A stretch of DNA of 64,000 nt. Source: Piliocolobus tephrosceles. Its lineage: Eukaryota; Chordata; Mammalia; Primates; Cercopithecidae. The notes below the pieces were generated by a model that saw nothing but the letters and a program-made list of their open reading frames with translations, was not told the DNA's origin and searched no databases. The position numbers were made by a program, and so were the translations under genes. Location of the stretch: positions 29,286,405-29,350,404 of the forward strand of contig NC_045452.1 in NCBI RefSeq assembly GCF_002776525.5, written 5' to 3'. Positions 11,164-23,100 of the stretch are shown here, in pieces; the first letter of the stretch is position 1, and each line of letters opens with the position of its first letter.

Positions 11164-11489
11164 AACAATCACTTTAGATATTATATATTACATTATTTAA
11201 AAGATGTGCCATAATTTTAATCACCAGAATTAAATATATTTTACCTAATAATGCTTAAAGTTACTGTATTTGTTCCCTTCTGCCACACACAGCAGAATTT
11301 AACTCATTTTACACATTGAACACCGTCCTCAACTATCCTTTACTCTATTCTTGTTATCATTGGCTGCTGTTTTACTTTCACCATTTTTAAGCACAAAATT
11401 ATGGTAATTATACTGTCAATAGTTAAATTTATTGACTTATTTTTAACCATTGGTTTTGTTTTTATTTTTGCATGTGACCTCAGGTACAT
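11164..11489. other. AT-rich interval without recognised features
   Basis: About 330 bp of AT-rich sequence between two Alus, with no gene and no repeat I can name. Confidence 0.5.
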
Positions 11490-11499
11490 AGAATTAATT

Positions 11500-11799
11500 A
11501 TTATTATTATTTTTTTTTGAGACGGAGTCTTGCTCTGTGGCCCAGGCTGGAGTGCAATGGCCGGATCTCAGCTCACTGCAAGTTCCGCCTCCCAGGTTCA
11601 CGCCATTCTCCTGCCTCAGCCTCCCGAGTAGCTGGGACTACAGGCGCTGCCACCTCGCCTGGCTAGTTTTTTATATTTTTAGTAGAGACGGGGTTTCACT
11701 GTGTTAGCCAGGATGGTCTTGATCTCCTGACCTCGTGATCCGCCCATCTCGGCCTCCCAAAGTGCTGGGATTACAGGCTTGAGCCACCGCGCCTGGCCA
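11500..11799 (-). mobile_element. AluY, Old World monkey-type, minus strand
   Basis: Full-length young Alu in reverse. Read on its own strand it has CTGAGATCCGGCCATTGCAC in the right arm and a 'gcgaggtggc' left/right junction, the pattern I associate with cercopithecid AluY lineages. The direct repeat AGAATTAATT flanks it at 11490-11499 and 11800-11809, a clean target-site duplication. Few differences from consensus suggest a recent insertion. Confidence 0.95.
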
Positions 11800-11993
11800 A
11801 GAATTAATTCTTATCCTTGGTTCCTGGCTGCTGCAGATTTCAGTTTGCTAAAATGGCCATGTCAATGTATACCCCACCCCAGGGGCTCCTCCACCCACAA
11901 GTGGGGCCTATGTTCATTTCCCTTGCACCTGAGCGCACCTGGTAATAACTGCCTCCGCTGATGATAAAATTAACATAACATTCATATATTTCT

Positions 11994-12294
11994 TTTTTCT
12001 TTTTTCTTTTTTTTGAGATGGAGTCTTGCTGTGTCACCCAGGCTGGAGTGCACTGGCGCAATCTTGACTCACTGCAAGCTCCACCTCCCGGGTTCACGCC
12101 ATTCTCCTGCCTCAGCCTCCTGAGTAGCTGGGACTACAGGCGCCCGTCACCTCGCCCGGCTAATTTTTTGTATTTTTAGTAGAGAAGGAGTTTCACCCTG
12201 TTGGCCAGGATGGTCTCAATCTCCTGACCTCGAGATCTACCCGCCTCGGCCTCCCAAAGTGCAGGGATTACAGGTGTGAGCCACTGTGCCCGGC
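11994..12294 (-). mobile_element. AluY/S-grade SINE, minus strand
   Basis: Full-length reverse Alu ending CACTGTGCCCGGC. A 19-bp target-site duplication with one mismatch flanks it: ATAACATTCATATATTTCT at 11975-11993 and the copy with C for A at 12295-12313. The element edges are therefore secure. Confidence 0.96.
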
Positions 12295-12313
12295 ATAACA
12301 TTCATCTATTTCT

Positions 12314-12700
12314 ACGTGAAATATTTTAGGACTATTTTCATTCAAGTAATGGCAGAAGTGTGGGGCATATCCTCTGAGGCTGGGTCTTCAAAGGCATGGC
12401 AGCCCCTGTCTGTCTCACTCATGCTCTCAGTGCTCCTTGGGGGGAGCAGAGTCAACATGTGAGACTCCGCCACCCTACAGCCACCATGCTGAAGAGCCAC
12501 CTGGGGAGGACACCTTGACACTGTCTGAGGAATCCTTGCTCTTCTAGATGAGGTCGCACACATGGAGGAGTAGAGACAAACCATCCCTGCTGTGTTCTGT
12601 TTGAATTATTGAACCAGAGTCCATGTGCATTGCAAATCATTGTTTTTGCCACTAAGTTGTGGGCTAAGTTGTTAGCCACCATCCCTGTGACAGTACCTGG
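12314..12700 (+). mobile_element. MLT1-like MaLR LTR remnant, plus strand
   Basis: The closing part resembles the MLT1 LTR 3' end: 'catgtgcattgcaaatcattgtttttgccactaagttgtgg' parallels the family's 'aataaatgtttgttgttttaagccactaagtttggg'. The body from about 12330 is diverged and the 5' edge is unclear. Confidence 0.5.
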
Positions 12701-15621
12701 AATGTTCTCATTAGTGGCCCGTTCACAGCCCTCTGCTACTTCGTTATGTAATTAGTTATCTGTAAAGATATAATACTCATCTGCATACCTACCTTTCAGA
12801 ACCAAATCTAGGACCTTGATGTAACTGGCATCTGTGTGGTGCACACACCCATGACCCATCGTTCTCTGTGTCCCCATCCAAGGGAGCCTTCATCCTGAGT
12901 CCTGGGTCCATCCTCACCTGTTCACCTTTTTAGATGACTGCATTGCGTCGAAAGCTATTCATGAAGGGTATATGCTTTTCTTTCAGTTGTGCTTAAATAT
13001 ATAAAAATGGTAATATGCTATATAAAATATTTTAGGACTTCATTTTCATTTTCATTAAGATTCATCTATATTTCCATGTATCATAGTTCATTTGTTTTGG
13101 CTTCTGTACAAGATCCCATGTCTGAATAGATCATAATTTAGGAATCGACTTTCCTATGGATAGGAATTTGACTTGTTTCCAGTGTTTCCTATCCTGAACC
13201 TAGGAGTAATCTTAGGCATTTCACCTATCACACTATAACAAACTTTCTCTTGCATAGTACCCAGAAGTTGAATTTCTGGGTTCCGGGTTATAAACTGTGT
13301 GAATATTCATTCCATATGTATACTTTCTTCATATGCATAGACTTGGTATTACTTTTTAAAATAAATTTTATATATTGGAAATATCTCCCAATTTGTAAAT
13401 CACCTTTTCACCTCTTTAATGGGTCTTTTGATGGACAGAGCCTTAGTCTTAATATAGCCAAATTTATCTTTCCTTTTATAATCAAAGGTTTTTAAATTGT
13501 GTAAGAAAGTATTCTTTACCCCTAGTTCTAAAAAAAAATCACTTAACGTTTTTTGCTAAGAGTTTTAAGGATTTATTTTTGACATTTAAGCACTTAATCC
13601 ATCTGGATTTGACTTTTGCATAATGTAGAATGCAGGGCTGTGATTTGGCCTTTTTCTGAATGGGTAACCATGTTTAAATAAGTCTATTTATTTAAAGTTC
13701 CTTCCTGTTATTGATCTTATATGCCATCTCTCTTATATTGTCAAAGTTCCATACTGGGGAGGGTCTGCTTCTAAGCTCTCTATTCTGTTCAGTTGGTAAA
13801 TGCGTGTATCTCTTGCACAGTATGAAAATGGCTAAATTACTATTGCTTTACATGATGCCTGATTTCTCTATGAGGGCAGGTCCTCCCAGTTCTTTTTCAA
13901 GAGTGTCCTGCTTATTCTTGGCCATTGACTCTTCCATGTAATGTTCAGAATCATCTTTAAAGCATCATTACAAATACCCATGGGGAATATGATTGGAAGA
14001 ACATTTACTCTTTAAATCAAACTAGGAAGAGTTTACATCTTCACTGTAGTATGTTTCCTATTCATTCATTTTCCTTCCACTTATTTACTCTTCTTTAATA
14101 TCTCTTAATGAAGTGTATAACATTCTCTGAAAAGCTCTGGAACATACCCTGTTATATCTACTAGTGAACACTTGATAGTTGGATACTCTTGTAAGTAACA
14201 CCTCTTGACCTTGGGCATTTTGTATATTAATCTTGTATTAGGCCATTTTGCTAAATATTTATTATTTTTGATAATTAGTGCGCAGATTATTTTAGCATCT
14301 CTAACCATGCTATCTATAAATGCTGGCAGCTCTGTTTCCTCTTTCTAGTCCTTTGCATAATATATTTCTCCTGTGTTAATGCATTAGCTAAGCATTCCAT
14401 ACAATGTAAAAGAAAAGTGTCAGTACCAGATATCCCTCCCTTTACTGATTCTAAATCATGTTTCTAACATTTCCCACTTTTACAATGTTGTTTATCCCAG
14501 ATTTGTTATATTCTTTTGCAGGTTAAGAAAATTCTCTATTTCTAATTTACTAAGAGTCTTTACAATTTTATTGAATGAATTTTCTGTATCTATTGAGAAG
14601 ATACACATTTTATTTAATCAGTTAATTTAATGAATTAAATTTATAAATCCCTTATTAAACCATCTTTACTCATCTACCATAAACCCAACTTGGTGGTGGT
14701 GTATTATATGTTTTATACACTGGTAGGTTTGCTTTTCTAATATTTTATTTGGGGTTTTAAAAATATTATTCATCAGCAGACTGTTCATTTTATTTTCTTG
14801 TAGTGTCCTCGTCTGGTTTTAGTATCACAGTTATGTTGACCTCATAGAATAGGTTAAATAATGTTACCCCTTTTACTCAATTTTAATATAATTTGGGCCT
14901 ATTTGTTTCATTTTTGTTTCTGTGGGAAGACTTTTTAATGCATCAATTTATTTAACAGTATAGGACTATTTATTTCTATTTATTATTTATTAAGCTTTCT
15001 ATTCATTATTGAGTCAGTTCTGGTAAGTTACCATTTTTTAAGAATTGTATGTCCTCAAACATATCAAAGCTATTGGCATATAGATACTGAGGGTATTCTT
15101 TTATCTTTTAAATCTCGATTTATCTGCATTTAATTCTCTCTTTTTATCATAATATAGTTTATTTGTGTCTTCTCTTTTCTCTTGGGAAGTCATGTTGATG
15201 GTTTATTTTATTCCTCAAGAAGTGGCTGTGTGGGTGGATTTTCTCTATTGTATCTTCATGGTTTTAAATTTTATTTTATTGACTTACACTCTTAATTTCT
15301 TTCTCCTTTTTTAAATCTATTCTTTTTCTTACTTTAATATGAATACACAGTTCACTTTTGAAACTTTCCTCTTCTCCAGTATAAATATGGCTATAAAGTT
15401 GGCTAAAAGAACCATGCAAAGATGGGTTATCATTCAATTGTAGATATATTTAATCCTACTGTGGTTTCATCTTGTATCCACGAGTTGTTTGGCAGTGTAT
15501 GTGGGTGTTTTGTTAGCATCTATAAGAAAAAGTGTACAAAATAAATGGTTTACAGCTCAATAAATGATTACAAAGTGAACATATTCAAGTTACCACTAGG
15601 CAAGTGAAAATACAAAACATT

Positions 15622-15927
15622 GGTGGGGCACGGTGGCTCACGCCCCAGCACTTTGGGAGGCCGAGGCGGGTGGATCACGAGGTCAGGAGATCGAGACCAT
15701 CCTGGCTAACACAGTGAAACCCTGTCTCCACTAAAAATACAAAAAAATTAGCCGGGCGTGGTGGCGGGCGCCTGTAGTCCCAGCTACTCAAGAGGCTGAG
15801 GCAGGAATGGCATGAACCTGGGAGGTGGAGCTTACAGTGAACTGAGATCATGCCACTGCACTCCAGCCTGGGTGACAGAGTGAGACTCCATCTCAAAAAC
15901 AAAAACAAACAAACAAACAAAAAAAAC
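15622..15927 (+). mobile_element. Alu SINE, plus strand
   Basis: Near full-length Alu starting GGTGGGGCACGGTGGCTCACG with the usual TGTAATC lost after it. The right arm runs to ACTCCATCTC and a tail of (CAAAA)n and (CAAA)n. GGATCACGAGGTCAGGAG gives Y/Sc grade. Inserted in old L1. Confidence 0.95.
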
Positions 15928-16314
15928 ATCAAGACTAGCTATTACATCACCCTTACCTTCCCCCACAGGTACTTAATCCCTTTTCAAAAGGTAACAATTA
16001 CCAGACTCTTAATCCCATAGATTCGTCGTGACCAATTTTGAGCATTATAGAATGGAATCACACAACACACATTCTCACAGGTCTGGATTTTTGCATGTGT
16101 TGTTATGTGAGATTCATCCTTGTGGCTGACTGGGACAAGAGTTTATAAATTTTTGCTCTGCATCATTGTCTATCGTAAGTGCATGCCACAGTGGTTTTCC
16201 TTCCATTCTATAGTCTATAGTCGATGAATATTTGGATTGCTCACATATATTTTGGTACACACATGTATGTATTTTTATAGACTATATATTTAAAAACAGG
16301 AATTGTGGGGCGTA

Positions 16315-16431
16315 GATCATAAATCAAGTGCCAACAAATGTGTGGACTGTTTCTACACTCTCTATTCTGTTCCACTGATTTATTTATCTACCCTTACACT
16401 GGTATCCAGTTATCCTAATCACTATTGCTTA
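16315..16431. repeat. Duplicated L1M segment, copy 1
   Basis: The 117-bp segment beginning GATCATAAATCAAGTGCCAA recurs at 17366-17481, about 1 kb away in the same orientation, with roughly 14 differences (about 88% identity). The block contains the L1-type 'ctctattctgttccactgat' phrase, but the preceding GATCATAAATCAAGTGCCAA part is not L1 consensus. This points to duplication rather than two independent L1s. Confidence 0.75.
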
Positions 16432-16710
16432 CTGAGCATACTGGTAGTGTATGCACTACCAGTTTTCCAAAATAAGTCATTCTAAGTACACTCCCAGAAG
16501 CAATGGATAACAGTTCCAGTTCCTCCAAATCCTTGCAAACATTAATATGTTTTATCTTTTACAATTTTAACCATTGTGGTTGGTCTGGGATGTTATTGTA
16601 GTTTTCGTGTGTATTTCTTTGATAAATAATGGCATTGGCTATTTTTTCTCAACGTTTTTTTCCATATTTCCATTGGGTTATTTTCTTATTTGTCTAAAAT
16701 AGCTTGTTTG

Positions 16711-17006
16711 TTTTTTTTTTTTTGAGACACAGTCACTCTGTCACCCAGGCTGAAGTGCAGTGATGCAATCTCGGCTTACTGCAATCTCTGCCTCCAGGGT
16801 TCAAGCAATTCTCATGCCTCAGCCTCCAGAGTAGCTGGGATTACAGGCATGTACCACCACACCTGGCTAATTTTTTTGGTATTTTTGGTAGAGACGGCAT
16901 TTCACCATGTTGCCTAGGCTGGTCTTAAACTCCTGGCCTCAAGTGATCCATCCACCTTGGCTTCCCATAATGCTGGGTTTACTGGCATGAGCCACAGTGC
17001 CCAGCC
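16711..17006 (-). mobile_element. AluS-grade SINE, minus strand
   Basis: Reverse Alu with a T-run at 16711, TTTGAGACACAGTCACTCTG and the end CACAGTGCCCAGCC. The flanking AAAATAG at both edges (16697 region and 17010 region) is a likely short target-site duplication. Moderately diverged. Confidence 0.93.
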
Positions 17007-17365
17007 TCAAAATAGTTCTTTATGTAATACAGGTATGGGCACTTTGTTGGGTATATGTACTGTAAATGCTGGCTTGTCCTTTCACTTTCTGAATTATATC
17101 TTTTGATGGCCAGAGCTTCCTAATTTTAATGTAGTTCAGTTATCTGGTGTTTTCCTTTTGTGATTGGTACTTTCTGTGTCTAGTTTAAGAACACTTTGCC
17201 TGTTCCAAGGTCATGATGCTATTCTTCTACATTTTCCACTATAGACATTATTGCTTACCACTCAGATTTGGATTTACAGTAGACCTGCATGTGCAATAGA
17301 CTTGTATACATGGCAAGATTTTTTCCCTGTGACCATTTAACAGCCTCTCTGCCACTGGTCCACAG

Positions 17366-17481
17366 GATCATAAATCAAGTGCCAACAAATGTGTGGGCTG
17401 TTTCTAGAGTCTCTATTCTGTTCCACTGATCTATTTGTCCATCCTTATACTAATATCCAATTATCCTAATTACTACTGCTT
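17366..17481. repeat. Duplicated L1M segment, copy 2
   Basis: Second copy of the segment at 16315-16431, diverged at about 14 positions. It sits just upstream of another small tandem duplication (17517-17634), so this part of the old L1 has been rearranged more than once. Confidence 0.75.
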
Positions 17482-17516
17482 TATAAGCAACTTCGATAAT
17501 CGGTTGTTTAAGGCTG

Positions 17517-17634
17517 CCACCACTGTTCTTATTCGATATTGCTTTGGTTATTCTTGGTAAATTTTAAAACTTTAACTCTCCCACCATTGTTCTTATTCAA
17601 TATCACCTTGGTTACCCTTGGTAAATTTTAAAAC
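17517..17634. repeat. Two-unit tandem duplication, 64-bp period
   Basis: CCACCACTGTTCTTATTCGA at 17517 and CCACCATTGTTCTTATTCAA at 17581 begin two units of about 54 matching bases, both continuing through TTGGTAAATTTTAAAAC. They lie within old L1. The divergence suggests an old event. Confidence 0.8.
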
Positions 17635-17921
17635 CTTTTATAAATGTCCTCAGAAAACTTGCAGAAACTTTTATAGAAATTGCCTTGGAGCTATAGATGA
17701 AAGTGCCCAAAATGGATATCTTTATGATATTTAGTTTTTCAATTTATAAATATTGTATTCATGTATTCATGAATGAATATCATATTCCTATCATATTAAT
17801 ATGATATTGACATGCTGGTTAATTGTGAACAATAGTTTCTTCAAGGGAAAACATGTTTTGAAGCAGTTGCCAATTTCTGTGGTGTAAATACTATCACCAA
17901 TTTTAAGTTAACAGCTTTTAA

Positions 17922-18006
17922 AGTAAATACTCTGTGGTATAAATACTATGTGGTGTAAATACTCTGTGGTGTAAATACTCTGTGGTGTAAATACTATCAC
18001 CAATTG
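17922..18006. repeat. 16-bp tandem repeat (GTGGTGTAAATACTCT)
   Basis: Four to five units of TGTGGTGTAAATACTC or close variants. The phrase GGTGTAAATACTATCACCAA occurs both before (17881) and at the end (about 17988) of the run, so the array grew inside a duplicated flank. No coding meaning. Confidence 0.85.
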
Positions 18007-18110
18007 TAACAGTGTGGCTGTTACGGGACAGAGACTGGGGAAGAAACACACGTGCTTGGCTCTCATGGGAAATTATGAACACAGAAGTGGATCCAGCCCT
18101 TAATTTATTT

Positions 18111-18660
18111 AGGTCTTTAATCTCTCTCAATAATTTTTTTAATCTCTCTCAACAATGTTTTTTAATCTCTCTCAATATGTTTTTAAATCTATCTCAATGT
18201 TTGACATTTAATTTTTTAAATGTTAATGTTTTTTAATCTCTCTCAATGTTTAATGTTTCATCTCTCTCAAAATGGTTTTTAATCTCTCCCAATTTAAACA
18301 ATTTTTTTTTTGGGATGGGGTCTCACTCTGTTGCCCAGGCTGGAGTACAGTGGAGCGATCTCGGCTCACTGCAAGCTCAGCCTCCCAGGTTCACGCCATT
18401 CTCCTGCCTCAGCCTCCTGAGTAGCTGGGACTATAGGCGCCCGCCACCATACCCGGCTAATTTTTTGTATTTTTGGCAGAGATGGAGTTTAACCGTGTTA
18501 GGCAGGATGGTCTCAATCTGCTGACCTTGTGATCCACCTGCCTCGGCCTCCCAAAGTGCTGGGATTACAGGTGTGAACCACCGCACCCGGCCAACAATGT
18601 TTTTTAACCTCTCTCAATAATGTTTTATCCTTTGTCCTCAGTAATGTTTTGTCATTTCCT
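18111..18660. repeat. Degenerate minisatellite (TTTTTAATCTCTCTCAATG)n split by an Alu
   Basis: About ten units of 17-22 bp around TTTAATCTCTCTCAA between 18111 and 18300, continuing after the Alu at 18594-18640 (TTTTTTAACCTCTCTCAATA). The array therefore predates the Alu. Units vary in the T-run and in the TCTCTC part. Confidence 0.85.
18301..18593 (-). mobile_element. AluY-grade SINE, minus strand, inside a minisatellite
   Basis: Full-length reverse Alu ending CCACCGCACCCGGCC. The flanks AACAATTTTTT (left) and AACAATGTTTTTT (right) give a probable target-site duplication derived from the minisatellite unit. The 'gcccgccaccatacccggctaattttttg' part fits Y/S grade. Confidence 0.95.
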
Positions 18661-20151
18661 ATGTAGAGAGCTCCGTGTTTACCTGAGTTTTGGGATGCTC
18701 TCTCAAATGTGATTTTACGTGTTATTTTTAAATTTTATTTTCTAATTTGTGTGATATATACATGAGACCACCAAGTATGGAAAGATAGACAAATACTTGG
18801 TAAATGATTTATTGATATATTACAGTACAGGAGAAAATAATATACGTTTCCAGACATTGGGACCATTCCAAAGAAATATAGTTGATTTTTGTATATTGAC
18901 TCATTTCCAAAACCCTGCCAAATTCACTTGTTAATTCTAATACTGTATTTGTATTTTCTTTTGGATTCTTTAAGTATATAATCATTTGAGGTAATGACAG
19001 TTTCATTTCTTGCTTTCCAATTCTACATTCAGTTTCCTTTTTGCCCTTTTTTCTGGTTAAAACGTCAAGTAAAATACTGATCGCAAGTGGTAATAGGCAT
19101 TCTTTTCTCCTTCTAGATCTCAAAAGTTTTTGATAAGTATGAGGCTTTTTGTTGTTTCTTTCCAGTAAATATTCTTTTACATATTAAATAACTGACTTAC
19201 TTTATTTCTAGTCTTCTAAAATTGTTGTATTACTTTGGTGTTGAATTTTCTCAAATACTTTGCTTTGCTGCATCATGTAATTTTACCCTTTTATTCTGAC
19301 TTAATGGAATGTTACAAGGAATAATTTTCTAATGTTAAATCCAACTAAACTTCCTGAAAGAACACCAACATGGCTATTATGTATTATCTCTATATACTGC
19401 TAGATTCATTTTGCTGATTTTTATTCAGTATATTTACGTTTATATTCATGAAATAAATTGTTCTATTTTTTTTCTTTTAAACATTTGTCAAGCTTGGCTA
19501 TTAAGGTTATGCTGGCCTTATGAAATAAATTGGGAAGTATCTCTCTGTCTAGCTTCATCAGTTTTACCACGATGGGCCTGGGATATGCTTTAGTAATTAG
19601 TTTCTCCTATGGCTTAATGTCTTTTGCCAATTCTGAAACTTGGTGGGAGTGGTTATTGTCTTCAAAGATTGCATCTGCCAGCCTCTTTTTTACCTCGGCC
19701 TTTGGGACTGAAATTATACATATGGCAGACCTTCTCACTGTGGCCCACATGTGTCTTATAGTCTACATAATATTTTTCATATGTTCTCAATTTATTGGAT
19801 ATTTTATTCTAACCTGTATTCCACTTTATTTTCTTTTAAGCTATGTCTAAATTGCTGACAAAATTTTTGAGTTTTTGAAAGTGTTTTGAAATCTTTATTT
19901 TCCTTTTTTTGTGTGTTCTAGAATTTTTATTTTAGTTTTTTAAAGTTTTCTGTTTCCCGCTAACATGATCTTTGTATCTGAATGCTGGGCATTGTACTTG
20001 GAATATTGTAGAGGTCATTTGAGCCTCTGGATGATGCAGCCATTCTGCAGAGGCAATATTTTTCAATTTTACAGGCAACTCAAGTAAAGCAGATCTCTGA
20101 GATGAAGATGAAGATGATTGGAAGTTGGCCCTGAGTCTTGGTGAGAGCTTT

Positions 20152-23100
20152 TCTCTTTTTTTATTTTTTATTTATTTATCTTAAGTTCTAGGGTACATGT
20201 GCACAATGTGCAGGTTTGTTACATAGGTATACATGAGTCATGTTGGTGTGCTGCACCCATTAACTTGCCCTTTACATTAGGTATATCTCCTAATGCTATC
20301 CCCCCTCCCCACAATATGACCCGGTGTGTGATGTTCCCCTTCCTGTGTCCAAGTGATCTCATTGTTCAATTCGCACCTATGAGTGAGACTATGCGGTATT
20401 TGGTTTTCTGCTCTTGCGATAGTTTGCTGAGAATGATGGTTTCCAGCTATGTCCATGTCCCTACAAAGGACACGAACTCATCCCTTTTTTATGGCTGCAT
20501 AGTATTCCATGGTGTATATGCACCACATTTTCTTAATCCAGTCTGTCACTGAGGGACATTTGGGTTGATTCCAAGTCTTTGCTATTGTGAATAGTGCCAC
20601 AATAAACGTACATGTGCATGTGTCTTTATAGCAGCATGACTTATAATCCTTTGGGTGTATACCCAGTAATGGGATGGCTGGGTTGAATGGTATTTCTCGT
20701 TCTAGATCCTTGAGGAATCGCCACACTGTTTTCCACAATGGTTGAACTAGTTTACAGTCCCACCAACTGTGTGAAAGTGTTCCTATTTCTCCACATCCTC
20801 TCCAGCATCTGTTGTTTCCTGATTTTTTAATGATTGCCATTCTAACTGGTGTGAGATGGCATCTCATTGTGGTTTTGATTTGCATTTCTCTGATGGCAAG
20901 TGATGATGACCATTTTTTCATGTGTCTGTTGGCTGTATGAATGTCTTCTTTTGAGAAGCATCTGTTCATATGCTTTGCCCACTTTTTGATGGGGTTTTTT
21001 TTTTCTTGTAAATTTGAGTTCTTTATAGGTTCTGGATATTAGCCCTTTGTCAGATGAGTAGATTGCAAAAATTTTCTCCCATTCTGTAGGTTGCCTGATC
21101 ACTCTGATGGTAGTTTCCTTTGCTGTGCAGAAGCTCTTTAGTTTAATTAGATCCCATTTGTCAATTTTGGCTTTTGTTGCCATTGCTTTTGGTGTTTTAG
21201 ACATGAAGTCCTTGCCCATGCCTATGTCCTGAATGGTATTACCTAGGTTTTCTTCTAGGGTTTTTATGGTTTTAGGTCTAACATTTAAGTCTCTAATCCA
21301 TCTTGAATTAATTTTCATATAAGCAGTAAGGAAAGGATCCAGTTTCAGCTTTCTACTTATGGCTAGCCAATTTTCCCAGCACCATTTATTAAATAGGGAA
21401 TCCTTTCCCCATTTCTTGTTTTTGTCAGGTTTGTCAAAGATCAGGTGGCTGTAGATGTGTGGTATTGTTTCTGAGGACTCTGTTCTGTTCCATTGGTCTA
21501 TATCTCTGTTTTGGTACTGGTACCATGCTGTTTTGGTTACTGTAGCCTTGTAGTATAGTTTGAAGTCAGGTAGCATGCCTCCAGCTTTGTTCTTTTGGCT
21601 TAGGATTGTCTTGGCAATGCAGGGTCTTTTTTGGTTCCATATGAACTTTAAAGCAGTTTTTTCCAATTCTGTGAAGAAAGTCATTGGTAGCTTAATGGGG
21701 ATGGCATTGAATCTATAAATTACCTTGGGCAGTATGGCCATTTTCACAATATTGATTCTTCCTATCCATGAGCATGGTATGTTCTTCCATTTGTTTGTGT
21801 CCTCTTTTATTTCACTGAACATGGTTTGTAGTTCTCCTTGAAGAGGTCCTTTACATCCCTTGTAAGTTGGATTCCTAGGTGTTTTATTCTCTTTGAAGCT
21901 ATTGTGAATGGGAGTTCATTCATGATTCGGCTCTCTGTTTGCCTGTTCCTGGTGTATAAGAATGCTTGTGATTTTTGCACATTGATTTTGTATCCTGAGA
22001 CTTTGCTGAAGTTGCTTATCAGCTTAAGGAGATTTTGGGCTGAGAAGATGGGGTTTTCTAAATATACAATCATGTCATCTGCAAACAGGGACAATTTGAC
22101 TTCTTCTTTTCCTAACTGAATACCCTTGATTTCTTTCTCTTGCCTGATTGCCCTAGCCAGAACTTCCAACACTATGTTGAATAGGAGGGGTGAGAGAGGG
22201 CATCCCTGTCTTATGCCAGTTTTCAAAGGGAATGCTTCCAGTTTTTGCCCATTTAGTATGATATTGCCTGTGGGTTTGTCATAAATAGCTCTTATTACTT
22301 TGAGAAATGTTCCATCAATACCGAATTTATTGAGAGTTTTTAGCATGAAGGGCTGTTGAATTTTGTCAAAGGCCTTTTCTGCATCTATTGAGATAATCAA
22401 GTGTTTTCGTCTTTGGTTCTGTTTATATGCTGGATTACGTTTATTGATTTGCGTACATTGAACCAGCCTTGCATCCCAGGGATGAAGCCCACTTGATCAT
22501 GGTGGACAAGCTTTTTGATGTGCTGCTGGATTCGGTTTGCCAGTATTTTATTGAGGATTTTTGCATTGATGTTCATCAGGGATATTGGTCTAAAATTCTC
22601 TTTTTTTGTTGTATCTCTGTCAGGCTTTGGTATCAGGATGATGTTGGCCTCGTAAAATGAGTTAGGGAGGATTCATTCTTTTTCTATTGATTGGAATAGT
22701 TTCAGAAGGAATGGTACCAACTCCTCCTCGTACCTCTGGTAGAATTCAGCTGTGAATCCGTCTGGTTCTGGATTTTTTTGGTTGGTAGGCTATTAATTAT
22801 TGCCTCAATTTCAGAGCCTGCTATTGGTCTTTTCAGGGATTCAACTTCTTCCTGGTTTAGTCTTGGGAGAGTGAAAGTGTCCAGGAAATTATCCATTTCT
22901 TCTAGGTTTTCTAGTTTATTTGTGTGGAGGTGTTTATACTATTCTCTGATGGTAGTTTGTATTTCTGTGGGGTTGGTGGTGATATCCCCTTTATCATTTT
23001 TTATTGTGTCTATTTGATTCTTCTCTCTTTTCTTCTTTATTAGTCTTGCTAGCACTCTATCAATTTTGTTGATCTTTTCAAAAAACCAGCTCCTGGATTC

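Larger units (their letters stand above)
12960..20151 (-). mobile_element. Old L1M complex, minus strand, interrupted
   Basis: About 7 kb of AT-rich sequence matching, in reverse, several stages of old L1: 3' UTR/ORF2 end (about 12970-13500), ORF2 body (13500-15600), a second 3'-to-ORF2 series (15960-17860) and ORF2-to-5' region (18660-20150). The order restarts near 15960, so at least two elements or a duplication are present. Alus at 15622, 16711 and 18301 and tandem repeats at 17.5-18.7 kb interrupt it. No open frame longer than about 100 codons survives. Confidence 0.72.

Noticed and set aside
20842..22400. Long open frames with reverse transcriptase motifs as an intact retroelement gene
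   Set aside because: They are pieces of L1 ORF2 in different frames, separated by frameshifts. The element also lacks ORF1 and the 5' UTR.
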